From VBAU01 sp036005185 (lineage in GTDB: Bacteria; Bacteroidota; Bacteroidia; Chitinophagales; Chitinophagaceae), in the NCBI GenBank assembly GCA_036005185.1, contig DASYQS010000064.1, forward strand, positions 62,001 to 126,000: a DNA stretch of 64,000 nucleotides. The letters are read 5' to 3'. Position 1 is the stretch's first letter, and every line of letters begins with the position of its first letter. The notes beneath the pieces were generated by a model. The model saw only the letters and a list, made by a program, of their open reading frames with translations. It was not told where the DNA came from and did not search any database. Below are positions 53,090 through 61,851 of this stretch, piece by piece. The position numbers and the translations under genes are program-made.

Positions 53090-54442
53090 TTATCTTCCTG
53101 CTGGCGTTGGCACCACGGGTAGACCCTCATTCCCATCTTCACTTATTGATTGTATAGCAAAAAAATAATTATCTTTTGAATAAGGCAGGTCTATTTTTGT
53201 TTCATTAGTAAAAAATTTCTTTTGCCAGGCTGCACTGGTCGTTTCACGCATCAACACGTAATAACCTTTTACCTTGCCGGTTTTAGAAGCTTTCCAAGTC
53301 AGATTAGTAAAATTGGTTAGTCTTCTTGTTTCCATTCTCACTTCTTGAGGCATAGAAGGTGATTTAGCAAGGTTAGCAAGATTGCACAAGTTCATGCAAA
53401 CGTTTTTTCTCAAGTATTCAAAGTCCATAAATTCTAATAAATCTCCGTATTGAATACCATTTTCCAATCGTACATCTTGATGTTGATGATAATAGTTTTC
53501 GTTCATTTCTGTAATGCGTACTGCAGCATATCCGCGCTGCACGAAAGGAGTATGATCACCACCCCGCAGGAAACGATCATTTCGATAAACCATTACTATT
53601 TCAAGATTATCTACATAGCGTTCGCCGATTTCCTTTATATAGCGGGCTAATTGCCGGGCCTTGCCGTCATTTTCCAAACCAAGATTGCGGATATTCAAAA
53701 TAGCTCTGCCTGTGTCAGCTACGGAAAAAGCTTCACTAAATACACGAACCTTTGTATTGTTGATAATGTTCGTTTCACTACTATTGTTGCTGCCCATAAT
53801 ATCATTGTTCAACACGGCTTCAATATTCCAGTTTTCTTTCTTTGCTTTTTCCGCCATATAAGTTGAACCTAATAAGCCTTGTTCTTCTCCGCTCACCGCC
53901 ACAAAAATGATCGTTGCTGGAAAGGAATATTTGCTCATTACTCTTGCACATTCCATAACTGCTGCCGTTCCGCTGCCGTCATCATTGGCACCCGGAGCAT
54001 CACGTAAACGATCCATTACGTTTGTGCGCATATTATCCAAGTGCCCACTGATTATAAAAATTCGGTCATCTGCGGGATCAGCGCCCTTTAATGTGGCTAC
54101 AACATTCCCTAATAACAAAGTAGTATCTACCCGACGTCCATCCCTTTGCAAAGTGGTTGTGTCAATAAATGCTGTCAACCTGCCGCCTGATTGTTTTGAA
54201 AATTCATTGAAGCGGCTAAAAACCCACCGTCTTGCAGCGCCTATGCCTCGCTTAGGATCAGTTTGTATGCTGAGTGTATTTCTAGTGCCGAAGCTTATCA
54301 GTTTTGTAATGTATGATCTCAATGAATCAGCAGAAACTTCTTTTACCATTTTTTCAATTTGCGGATCTTTTTGAATAATGGTTTGAGAAAATAAAAAAAT
54401 CGAAAAGCAAATCAATAAAGAAATAAGTAAAATTTTTTTCAT
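53090..54442 (-). CDS. Secreted M28-family zinc aminopeptidase
   Basis: The ATG at 54442 gives the signal peptide MKKILLISLLICFSIFLFSQ; an upstream in-frame start adds 13 residues in front. The 450-residue protein has the two-zinc M28 site: SGHLDNM (His and Asp ligands), APGANDDGSGTAAVMECARV (bridging Asp), VSGEEQGLLGS (catalytic and ligand Glu), and a late GDHTPFVQRGYAAVRI (His ligand). About 85 C-terminal residues (LTNFTNLTWKASKTGKVKGYYVLMR) look like an FN3-type domain. Such enzymes trim peptides in the periplasm or outside. Divergent from the PhyH gene. Confidence 0.92.
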   Translation of the reverse strand: MKKILLISLLICFSIFLFSQTIIQKDPQIEKMVKEVSADSLRSYITKLISFGTRNTLSIQTDPKRGIGAARRWVFSRFNEFSKQSGGRLTAFIDTTTLQRDGRRVDTTLLLGNVVATLKGADPADDRIFIISGHLDNMRTNVMDRLRDAPGANDDGSGTAAVMECARVMSKYSFPATIIFVAVSGEEQGLLGSTYMAEKAKKENWNIEAVLNNDIMGSNNSSETNIINNTKVRVFSEAFSVADTGRAILNIRNLGLENDGKARQLARYIKEIGERYVDNLEIVMVYRNDRFLRGGDHTPFVQRGYAAVRITEMNENYYHQHQDVRLENGIQYGDLLEFMDFEYLRKNVCMNLCNLANLAKSPSMPQEVRMETRRLTNFTNLTWKASKTGKVKGYYVLMRETTSAAWQKKFFTNETKIDLPYSKDNYFFAIQSISEDGNEGLPVVPTPAGR

Positions 54443-54520
54443 CGTACTGGTTTTGGGGGCCAAAATTAAGAAAGCCATCACAGTACATCTAAAACAATTA
54501 ATTTTAGAAAAATAATTGTT

Positions 54521-55405
54521 ATGCCAGAAGATTTAAGCACGGTACATCAATTGATCAGCGATCTTTTTAAATGGCCGTCAAACAAAGATGAGTGGGGGCA
54601 ATATAAATTATCAAGCGACCAGCTAAATTTTTTTGATGAGAACGGTTTTTTAGCCGGAATAAAAATGCTTGACGATTGGCAAATTGATCGACTTAGAGAA
54701 GAATTGGGAGAAGTATCAAATACAGATCATTCAGGTCACAGCTTGTTTTATGAGTTCCATTCCAATGAATCTGCCGATCCATCCACAATACTCTTTCATG
54801 CATTAGGAGCGTGGAGAATAACCCCAGGATTTCATGATGTACTATGGAACCCTAGATTTTTAGTAGCAGCAAGCCAACTTTTAGGAAATAAACCTGTTCG
54901 TTTCTGGCATGACCAATTATTTTATAAACCTGCAAAAAAAGGCGGGGTGGTGGCCTGGCACCAGGATTATTCTTATTGGACAAGAACCAAGCCGGTAGCT
55001 CATCTTACTTGCTGGTGCGGCTTAGATGATTCAACTAGGCAAAATGGCTGTTTGCAATATATTGCGGGCAGTCATAAATGGGGCCTGCTTCCGAAACCGG
55101 TAATTGCCGGCGAGCTGCATGGCATCAAAGATTTTCTGGATGAAGATCAAAAAAAACAATTTGAAAATCCGCAGTTTGCTGAAGTAAAAGCTGGCGAAGC
55201 GATTTTCCATCATTCGCTCACGCTGCATGGCTCAGGTGAAAATAAAAGCGATAAGCCGAGAAGAGCTTTTGTGATTAATGTTTTCGCTGACGGAGTGATT
55301 TCCGATTCCAATGATCCACTTCTTGAAGGAGTACCACCCGTTGAAAAAGGAAAAAAAATGGAGGGGCAGTTTTTCCCTTTGTTGTTTAATGAAACTGTGA
55401 ACTAG
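54521..55405 (+). CDS. Phytanoyl-CoA dioxygenase (PhyH) family Fe(II)/2-oxoglutarate oxygenase
   Basis: The 294-residue protein shows the double-stranded beta-helix metal site WHQDYSYW (His-x-Asp) and distal FHHSLTLHGSGENKSDKPRRAFV (His plus the Arg that binds 2-oxoglutarate), with QNGCLQYIAGSHKWG between. These enzymes hydroxylate lipids or small natural products. The substrate here is unknown. Alone on the plus strand, tail to tail with rarA. Confidence 0.88.
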   Translation: MPEDLSTVHQLISDLFKWPSNKDEWGQYKLSSDQLNFFDENGFLAGIKMLDDWQIDRLREELGEVSNTDHSGHSLFYEFHSNESADPSTILFHALGAWRITPGFHDVLWNPRFLVAASQLLGNKPVRFWHDQLFYKPAKKGGVVAWHQDYSYWTRTKPVAHLTCWCGLDDSTRQNGCLQYIAGSHKWGLLPKPVIAGELHGIKDFLDEDQKKQFENPQFAEVKAGEAIFHHSLTLHGSGENKSDKPRRAFVINVFADGVISDSNDPLLEGVPPVEKGKKMEGQFFPLLFNETVN

Positions 55406-55439
55406 AATTCTATATCTTCTCTTGAAGCGATCTCTATCA

Positions 55440-56693
55440 TTAATAATCATATTTCTGTTTCCACAAACTCTTTAAAAATTTTCTAAGTTCTTCTTCCCTT
55501 GCATTTTTACCAGGATCATAAAATTTTGCGCCTGATAATTCCTTAGGCAGGTATTCCTGTTCTGAAAAATTTCCTTCATAACTGTGGGAGTATTTATAGT
55601 CTTTTCCGTAGCCTAAATTTTTCATCAATCTTGTTGGTGCATTACGGATATGTAAAGGCACGGGCAAATCTCCATGTTGTTTTACCGCAGCCATTGCGTC
55701 GCCTATAGCTGCAGTAGCAGAATTACTCTTTGCGCTTGAAGCAAGATAAATGGCGCATTGTGATAAGATAAGGCTTGACTCAGGGTAACCAATTTTGTTC
55801 ACTGCTTCAAATGTTGCATTGGCCATAACCAATGCGGTTGGATTTGCATTGCCAATATCTTCACTGGCCAATATAACCATTCTGCGAGCAATAAATTTTA
55901 CGTCTTCACCTCCTTCTATCATTCTTGCCAACCAGTACACGGCAGCGTTGGGGTCGCTACCTCTCACGGATTTGATAAAGGCTGAAATAATATCATAATG
56001 CTGCTCGCCTTTTTTATCGTATAGCGCAATTCTTTTTTGGGCTATATCCATTACGAGATCATCGGTTATTGAAACATCATCACCTTCTGCATCAACCACC
56101 AATTCCAAAAGATTCAACAATTTTCTTGCATCACCGCCTGAAATATTGATGAGAGCCTCTGTTTCCTTTATTTTAATTTTTTTCTTGCTTAAGAATTCAT
56201 CCTTTTGAATGGCTTGATGCAGAAGTCGGATAAGCTCTTTTTCATCCAAAGGCTTTAATACATAAACTTGACAACGGCTGAGCAGAGCGCTGTTAACTTC
56301 AAAAGAAGGATTTTCTGTGGTTGCCCCAATTAATGTGATAATGCCTTTTTCAACTGCTCCTAGCAATGCATCCTGCTGACCTTTATTAAAGCGATGAATT
56401 TCATCGATAAAAAGAATACAACCGGTTTTTGTTTTTGCTTCTTCAATTACTTCTCTTACTTCTTTTACACCCGATGAAATGGCACTCAATTGAAAGAAAG
56501 GAACTTTGAGAGTTTGAGCGATAATGTGTGCAATGGTAGTTTTTCCTGTTCCGGGTGGTCCCCATAAAATCATCGAAGGAATCTTGCCATGTTCAATAGC
56601 AATGCGTAAAATACTTCCTTTGCCCGTCAAATGCTGCTGGCCTAATAGGTCGTCCAATGTCGAGGGACGAATTCTTTCCGCTAATGGCGTCAT
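55440..56693 (-). CDS. rarA: Replication-associated recombination protein A (MgsA/RarA AAA ATPase)
   Basis: The 417-residue protein has MTPLAERIRPSTLDDLLGQ, Walker A GPPGTGKT (residues 45-52), Walker B CILFIDEIHRFNKGQQD, sensor GATTENPSFEVNSALLSRC and the C-terminal tetramerisation region ASEDIGNANPTALVMA and VPLHIRNAPTRLMKNLGYGKDYKY. It acts at stalled replication forks. Full length. Near 56694-56791 nothing is seen. Confidence 0.95.
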   Translation of the reverse strand: MTPLAERIRPSTLDDLLGQQHLTGKGSILRIAIEHGKIPSMILWGPPGTGKTTIAHIIAQTLKVPFFQLSAISSGVKEVREVIEEAKTKTGCILFIDEIHRFNKGQQDALLGAVEKGIITLIGATTENPSFEVNSALLSRCQVYVLKPLDEKELIRLLHQAIQKDEFLSKKKIKIKETEALINISGGDARKLLNLLELVVDAEGDDVSITDDLVMDIAQKRIALYDKKGEQHYDIISAFIKSVRGSDPNAAVYWLARMIEGGEDVKFIARRMVILASEDIGNANPTALVMANATFEAVNKIGYPESSLILSQCAIYLASSAKSNSATAAIGDAMAAVKQHGDLPVPLHIRNAPTRLMKNLGYGKDYKYSHSYEGNFSEQEYLPKELSGAKFYDPGKNAREEELRKFLKSLWKQKYDY

Positions 56694-56791
56694 ATAAACT
56701 TCAAATGAAGAATGAAGTTATGAAGAACTATGTATTTGAAAGCTTGTTGGAAAGAAGTAACAATGATGACTTCATTGATCAAAAGTTCTTA

Positions 56792-57442
56792 TCAAATATT
56801 GACGATTTTATTTTTTATTGCAAATAAAACAAGACCAACACGGGTTTTGACTCCCAATTTTTCAAACAACGTATCACGGTAACCTTCTACAGTTCGAGGA
56901 CTAAGAAACATTTTTTCTGCAATTTCTTTATATGACATTTCCGTACAGGCCAATTTTAAAAATTCAGTTTCTTTATTGTTCAATTTCAAAAGCTCTTTGA
57001 TTGACGAATGGGCTGGTGCATCGAGATGGTTTATAGAATGAATTAATTTGCCAGTCACCAATTCTGAATGATAATAACCTTTCGACATCACCGATTCTAT
57101 GGCTGCCCTCACGTCCGATATATTACTATCCTTCAGGATATAACCTTTGGCTCCATTTTTAAGCATTCGAATGATAGCCGCTTCGTCATCATACATCGAA
57201 AGAGCCAGCACTTTTACATCGGGAAAATTTTCTTTTAACCAGGCTGCCGTGTCATAACCATCCATTCCTGGCATATTGATGTCAAGTAATGCCACATCTG
57301 GTGGCTGCTCTTTATTTATTTTACTTATAAAATCTTTTCCATTATCCGCTTCATACAAAATAGTATAGCCAAGACCTTTGAGGAGCGTGGCCAGGCCATT
57401 ACGCATTACAGTATGATCATCTGCTAGTGCTATAGTTGTCAT
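56792..57442 (-). CDS. NarL/FixJ-type response regulator
   Basis: The 216-residue protein has a receiver domain with acidic pocket ADDH (Asp8, Asp9), phospho-acceptor Asp54 (ALLDINMPGMDGYD), Ser/Thr and Lys switch residues (LALSMYDD, KGYILKDS), and a C-terminal LuxR HTH (LNNKETEFLKLACTEMSYKEIAEKMFLSPRTVEGYRDTLFEKLGVKTRVGL). It overlaps the kinase gene by 4 bp (ATGA), so it is its partner. Targets are unknown. Confidence 0.94.
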   Translation of the reverse strand: MTTIALADDHTVMRNGLATLLKGLGYTILYEADNGKDFISKINKEQPPDVALLDINMPGMDGYDTAAWLKENFPDVKVLALSMYDDEAAIIRMLKNGAKGYILKDSNISDVRAAIESVMSKGYYHSELVTGKLIHSINHLDAPAHSSIKELLKLNNKETEFLKLACTEMSYKEIAEKMFLSPRTVEGYRDTLFEKLGVKTRVGLVLFAIKNKIVNI

Positions 57443-58227
57443 GATTCTTTTTTTGTCGGTATTGTTATTTTAATCTCAGTGCCTTTATCTGGTGCTGATT
57501 CAAGCCTCCAGTCAGCGCCGATGAGCTTGCTTCGGCTTTGCATATTGCGCAAACCATTGCCTTCACTATTATTGACTGAATAATCAAAGCCAATACCATT
57601 ATCGCTGACAGTTAAAAGCAATAAATCATTCTCAAAATTTGCTTGAACGGATAAAAGGGTTGCTGATGCATGTTTTATGCTGTTGTGTAAACTTTCCTGC
57701 ACGATTCGAAACAGGATCAGTTCCTCCTGAGGTTGTATTTTTTGCGGAAGACCAGTTGTTTGCATGATCGTTTTTATGGCTGTTGTTTTCTCAACCAGTT
57801 GCAGTTCCAGTTCAATAGCTTTTATGAAACCGATGCTGGAAATAGCGTCTGTATTCAGAGTTTTTGATAGATCACGTAAGCTGCTCACAGCCTGGCTCAC
57901 CAGGTCCTTAGCACTTAACACCGCTTCATCTGAATTAAAACGATCAATTTCAAATTTACTCAGGTTCATTTTTGCAAGGCTCAGCATTTGACCAATGTTA
58001 TCATGAATTTCTTGCGAGATAGTTTTGAATGTTTGCTCCTGGATTTCAAGTTGAGTGCGGAGAAGTTCTTGTTTAAATTCGTTTTTCATTTCTTCCTTCT
58101 CTTTCAAGTGACGATGTTGACGCTTGCGGTACAGAAATAAAAATGAAACCATAAAGAGAGCCACCAATAAAAAAATAATGGTTCCGGTGACTATGAATAT
58201 TATGAAATTGCTTTCTTCGGCGGACAT
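57439..58227 (-). CDS. HisKA_3-type sensor histidine kinase
   Basis: The ATG at 58227 is used; an in-frame TTG upstream is less likely. The 262-residue protein has one membrane helix (about residues 7-33), a coiled-coil linker (KEKEEMKNEFKQELLRTQLEIQEQ), the phosphoacceptor His75 in ISQEIHDNIGQMLSLAKMNL and an HATPase domain with ESLHNSIKHA, VSDNGIGFD and GNGLRNMQSRS. There is no periplasmic sensor domain, so input may come through the multi-pass protein encoded directly upstream, whose 3' end it overlaps by 28 bp. Confidence 0.92.
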   Translation of the reverse strand: MSAEESNFIIFIVTGTIIFLLVALFMVSFLFLYRKRQHRHLKEKEEMKNEFKQELLRTQLEIQEQTFKTISQEIHDNIGQMLSLAKMNLSKFEIDRFNSDEAVLSAKDLVSQAVSSLRDLSKTLNTDAISSIGFIKAIELELQLVEKTTAIKTIMQTTGLPQKIQPQEELILFRIVQESLHNSIKHASATLLSVQANFENDLLLLTVSDNGIGFDYSVNNSEGNGLRNMQSRSKLIGADWRLESAPDKGTEIKITIPTKKES

Positions 58228-58847
58228 AATAACGCAATTAGAAAGCAACTGTACAATAAGGTGTTTAAACTATATGATATGCCCCGCCAAAGCTCTTTAT
58301 TGTATCCAATTTTTTTATACACGATCAAGTCGAAGGCGCTCATATAAACAAAGAACCCAAGATAAAAAAACAATAATCCCGTAGATATCCAGAACATGGG
58401 GTTTTTAAACAATACTATTTCTTGCTCTGATTGCAGCAGTTGCCGGAAATAAAGATAACACCAAACCACTATCATAATAGCGCCAATGCGGTAAGATATC
58501 GTGTGAAACTTATGAAATCCCTGGATAAAAAAAATATTGGCTATAGCTATTACAAAATAACCGGGAATACTCCAGCGAATAATAGTTATGGTTTTTGGAT
58601 TAGTAATAGCTCTTGAAAAAATATAGCTATATGCCAAAAATTCGATTACAGTAAAAATATTGAACCACCAATGGTTACTACCTCTGAAGCGAATAATTTT
58701 AAAAGCAGGAAATAATTCCGCTATTATAGTTAATATTAGCAACAACACTAGCCATTTTATGTAATATGGGTGTAAACATTGAAAACGCACCATTCCTATA
58801 ATAGCGGCAATAATAATAATATACTGATAAACTAGGAGTCCTGGCAT
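58200..58847 (-). CDS. Multi-pass membrane protein upstream of the histidine kinase
   Basis: The 215-residue protein has about seven hydrophobic spans and an outside-in pattern without catalytic motifs. Recognisable stretches are FRGSNHWWFNIFTVIEFLAYSYIF, FWISTGLLFFYLGFF and YSLNTLLYSCFLIALLCPPKK. Similar seven-span proteins precede LuxR-type two-component genes in Chitinophagaceae, from memory. It overlaps the kinase gene and is probably its sensory or membrane partner. Function unproven. Confidence 0.75.
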   Translation of the reverse strand: MPGLLVYQYIIIIAAIIGMVRFQCLHPYYIKWLVLLLILTIIAELFPAFKIIRFRGSNHWWFNIFTVIEFLAYSYIFSRAITNPKTITIIRWSIPGYFVIAIANIFFIQGFHKFHTISYRIGAIMIVVWCYLYFRQLLQSEQEIVLFKNPMFWISTGLLFFYLGFFVYMSAFDLIVYKKIGYNKELWRGISYSLNTLLYSCFLIALLCPPKKAIS

Positions 58848-58903
58848 AAATGAACTATGATCTTCTGTTGCACTTCCAATTAATCATTTTTTCTTCTTGT
58901 TCG

Positions 58904-59344
58904 TTACTGGGAAGATTCATTGTAACATCCTGTATCCGGTGGACAAAGTTGTCCGTTATTGAGTGCACCAGCCGCTAAAATAAATTTCTCTGCCTCTGTT
59001 GATACAACAGGAAGATCATCCTGTCTCCCTTTTCCCAATATTGTCGGGACCAAAGCAACGGTTAATTGTTTTAGATATCGATCATCCTTTGGGATACCAT
59101 CCTGAGGCTTATCTGCATACTCACATAAATAAATTCTTACTCCAGTAATTGTTGGATTGGCCAATACTTTGGCAAAAAAATCCATAAATGCATCATCCCT
59201 TTCAAACCAGATCGCATTTGTCTCCTCCTTTCCTGAATGCTTGCGAAGCACGTAACGTTTGCTTTTTTTAAAATTATCGTTTAGCATTTTCAGTTCTTCA
59301 TAAGTTATACCTCCCGAAAAAAATTGCTTGTTACTCATAAACAT
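58904..59344 (-). CDS. Conserved-looking protein of unknown function
   Basis: The 146-residue soluble protein has no signal peptide and no recognised domain. Visible pieces are ITYEELKMLNDNFKKSKRYVL, AIWFERDDAFMDFFAKVLANPTITGVRIYLCEYA and a C-terminal CPPDTGCYNESSQ with two nearby cysteines. Two in-frame ATGs (59344 and 59338) are equally possible. It is 56 bp from the membrane protein gene on the same strand and could be in its operon. Confidence 0.65.
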   Translation of the reverse strand: MFMSNKQFFSGGITYEELKMLNDNFKKSKRYVLRKHSGKEETNAIWFERDDAFMDFFAKVLANPTITGVRIYLCEYADKPQDGIPKDDRYLKQLTVALVPTILGKGRQDDLPVVSTEAEKFILAAGALNNGQLCPPDTGCYNESSQ

Positions 59345-59439
59345 AATTTTTTAGGTGAAAGAATAAAAAAGCTACAACTCAAAGTTGAATCTTGCAAACC
59401 TTGTAACCAACCGATTATTAACTGTTTTTATACCGTTTT

Positions 59440-59604
59440 TTAACGGTATAAATCTTCGTCCGTAGCCTCTTTTAATTGATCTTTTACTATAAGGGTCTTT
59501 GGATAAATAAAAACATTGCTTGTGGGAAAAATTCTCTTTCTTTTTTTGCCTTTAGAAAACTCTGCTTCTATAGGAGCAGCCCTTAATACTGAAATCTTCC
59601 GCAT
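59440..59604 (-). CDS. Small ORF, 54 residues, unknown
   Basis: The minus-strand frame ATG 59604 to TAA 59440 encodes MRKISVLRAAPIEAEFSKGK, then a basic stretch KRKRIFPTSN, then VFIYPKTLIVKDQLKEATDE and DLYR. Alternation of charged and hydrophobic residues is protein-like. The stop codon lies in a hairpin ATACCGTT/AACGGTAT that could end the transcript. No family recognised. The rest of 59345-59673 shows no other gene. Confidence 0.4.
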   Translation of the reverse strand: MRKISVLRAAPIEAEFSKGKKRKRIFPTSNVFIYPKTLIVKDQLKEATDEDLYR

Positions 59605-59639
59605 ATAAGAGTCGAAATCATTTAAGCCGCCACCCTCTG

Positions 59640-59660
59640 ATCCCGCTCAAAAGGCGGGAT
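59640..59660 (-). terminator. Hairpin at the 3' end of radC
   Basis: ATCCCGC-TCAAAAG-GCGGGAT is a 7-bp stem 14 bp after the radC stop. The T-tract is on the plus side (ATTTTGTG), so as a terminator for radC it is imperfect. Confidence 0.35.
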
Positions 59661-59673
59661 TTTGTGTAGAATT

Positions 59674-60366
59674 TTACAAAATGCCCTCATCCGCAAAACT
59701 GTAATAGCCAGCATCACTTACTATGATGTGGTCCAGCAGTTTTATGTCAAAATATCTTGCAGCTTCTTTTATTTTTCTTGTGATCTCTTCATCTTGCTTA
59801 CTAGGTTTTAAGCTTCCTGAAGGATGATTGTGACAAAGGATCAAGCTTACTGCATTTTCTTCCAGCGCTTTTTTTAGTATGACTCTTGGATCAGCAATGG
59901 TACCAGTTATACCTCCCTCACTAATCATTTCAATATGATTAATTCTATTTGCTTGATTCAAAAAAGCTACCGCGAATACTTCCCGGTTGTGATCTCTCAA
60001 TAATGATTGCAGATAATTGGCAAAATCCCTACTGGCCGACATAACAGGTTTTTGAAGGTAATTGCCTGCTTGCCTCCGCCTTCCAATTTCAAGAGCTGCC
60101 GCAATGGTAATGGCTTTGGCTTCTTTTATACCCCTGATTTTCATCAATTCTTTTACAGTGAGTTTGCCTAACTCATTGAGGTTATTCTTTCCTAGCTGCA
60201 TTATTTCTTTCGCAAGATCAATGGCGCTTTTATCCTTAGTGCCATGGTTTAAAAGTATGGCAAGCAATTCCGAGTCGCTCAAATGAGCTGGCCCGCGATT
60301 TAGTAGTTTTTCTCTGGGCCTATCGTCCTTTGCCCATTGTTTTATTGAGTACTTATTCGCTTGCAT
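59674..60366 (-). CDS. radC: RadC family protein (JAB/MPN domain)
   Basis: The ATG at 60366 is used; a TTG two codons upstream is possible. The 230-residue protein has an N-terminal UPF0758 helix-hairpin region (RPREKLLNRGPAHLSDSELLAILL, LTVKELMKIRGIKEAKAITIAAALEIGRR) and the C-terminal JAMM-type metal site HNHPSGSLKPSKQD. Despite the name, a repair role is unproven in the family. Divergent from the small membrane protein gene. Confidence 0.92.
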   Translation of the reverse strand: MQANKYSIKQWAKDDRPREKLLNRGPAHLSDSELLAILLNHGTKDKSAIDLAKEIMQLGKNNLNELGKLTVKELMKIRGIKEAKAITIAAALEIGRRRQAGNYLQKPVMSASRDFANYLQSLLRDHNREVFAVAFLNQANRINHIEMISEGGITGTIADPRVILKKALEENAVSLILCHNHPSGSLKPSKQDEEITRKIKEAARYFDIKLLDHIIVSDAGYYSFADEGIL

Positions 60367-60480
60367 TAGCAAAGATTAGTGAATATTTTTATTTCCGTCA
60401 ATACAACTTAACGGTAAAAATGTCGTTAGCATTGACAGAACAAAATCCCAACCCTTTGAAAAATATAAAATTCAATTCTT

Positions 60481-60693
60481 ATGAGATTTAAAACCTCAAC
60501 AGCCGTGGGTGCGCTGCATCCTATTCTTTTTTTTGCAGGAGTTTATGTAGTAGTACTTCTATTCTCCATTTTTATTTGCTCAACTATATTTTATAGCTGT
60601 AACGCAAGCAAGGTTTCAGTAGTTAAGAAATCTGAGCCAAAAATTGCACCAGCAACTGGTAATACAACTGCAAGTTTTGCAAACGCCAGGTAA
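60481..60693 (+). CDS. Small single-span membrane protein
   Basis: The 70-residue frame has one hydrophobic helix (residues about 15-40, ILFFAGVYVVVLLFSIFICS) followed by a Ser/Thr/Ala-rich tail. The hydrophobic pattern supports a real product, but no family is known to me. It precedes prs by 111 bp. Confidence 0.45.
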   Translation: MRFKTSTAVGALHPILFFAGVYVVVLLFSIFICSTIFYSCNASKVSVVKKSEPKIAPATGNTTASFANAR

Positions 60694-60757
60694 ATAGTGG
60701 TTCAGTTTAGAGCAATTTAATTTCATACTGCCTCGGTCGGGAATGGCTGGTAATTTA

Positions 60758-60765
60758 TATCTTCG
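60758..60765 (+). promoter_or_regulatory. Possible -7 element of the prs promoter
   Basis: TATCTTCG, the same box as at uvrA, lies 39 bp before the ATG at 60805. A clear -33 TTTG was not found at the right distance. Confidence 0.35.
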
Positions 60766-60804
60766 CCGCTCCAAAGCAATCCCTTTGGAAGATATTTTTC
60801 AGCC

Positions 60805-61755
60805 ATGCAACCCTCCGCAAAAATCTTCTCAGGTACTGGTTCTCAGCAATTAGCAGAGCATATTTGTAAGCGGTACGGCTGCCAGTTGGGCAAGGTAAAT
60901 ATTCAAAAATTTAGCGATGGTGAAATTTGCCCCATTTTTCTTGAAAGCGTAAGGGGTGATTATGTTTTTCTTGTTCAAAGTACGCATACGCCTACGGATA
61001 ATCTAATGGAATTGTTGCTGATGATTGATGCTGCCCGGAGAGCCTCAGCTTACAAAGTCATTGCGGTAATTCCTTATTATGGCTATGCCCGCCAAGACCG
61101 AAAGGATAAACCGCGGGTGGCCATTGGCAGCAAATTGGTAGCCAATATGCTGGTAGCTGCGGGAGCGGACAGGGTTATTACAATGGATCTTCATGCTCCT
61201 CAAATTCAAGGTTATTTTGATATACCAGTTGACCACCTCGACAGTTCAGCAGTTTTTATTCCGTATATACAAAACTTAAGGCTGGAAAACCTTACCTTTG
61301 CGGCCCCTGACGTAGGAGCAGCTAACCGAATCAGGGAAATTGCCAGTTATTTTGAGGTTGAAATGGTGATTTGCGATAAGCACCGCAAAAGAGCTAACGA
61401 AATTGCCAGTATGATGGTGATAGGGGATGTGGATAATAAGGACATAGTGCTCATCGATGATATTTGTGATACTGGCGGAACACTGGCAAAAAGCGCAGCT
61501 CTTTTATTGGAAAAGGGGGCAAGAAGTGTAAGGGCTTTAATCACTCATCCTGTATTGAGTGGAAATGCATATGAAAATATCGAAAACAGCGTGCTAGAGG
61601 AATTAGTTGTTTGCGACACTATTCCAATTAATAAAAAATTGACCAAAAAAATAAAAGTACTTACTGTTTCCGAACTTTTTGCCATAGCAATAAGAAATGC
61701 GTATGAAAATAAAAGTATAACAAGCTTATTTATTCATTCGCAGAGAAAAGGATAA
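60805..61755 (+). CDS. prs: Ribose-phosphate pyrophosphokinase
   Basis: The 316-residue enzyme makes PRPP from ribose 5-phosphate and ATP for nucleotide, His and Trp synthesis. It shows FSGTGSQQLAEHIC, KFSDGEI, QSTHTPTDNLMELLLMIDAARRASA, YYGYARQDRKDKPRVAIGSKLVANM, TMDLHAPQIQGYFDIPVDHL and the PRPP loop VLIDDICDTGGTL. A lead gene in the prs-rplY-pth run. Confidence 0.96.
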   Translation: MQPSAKIFSGTGSQQLAEHICKRYGCQLGKVNIQKFSDGEICPIFLESVRGDYVFLVQSTHTPTDNLMELLLMIDAARRASAYKVIAVIPYYGYARQDRKDKPRVAIGSKLVANMLVAAGADRVITMDLHAPQIQGYFDIPVDHLDSSAVFIPYIQNLRLENLTFAAPDVGAANRIREIASYFEVEMVICDKHRKRANEIASMMVIGDVDNKDIVLIDDICDTGGTLAKSAALLLEKGARSVRALITHPVLSGNAYENIENSVLEELVVCDTIPINKKLTKKIKVLTVSELFAIAIRNAYENKSITSLFIHSQRKG

Positions 61756-61851
61756 GCGGGTAAGTAGATAGCAGCGAATAGATAACGTTCTGACAGTATA
61801 ATGATACTAGTTATCGTTAACACGTAAGAGTAATAAAATAAACATCATAAA

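Noticed and set aside
53907..54374. Open frame antisense to the M28 peptidase gene
   Set aside because: It lies opposite the zinc-site region of a clear gene and shows no motif.
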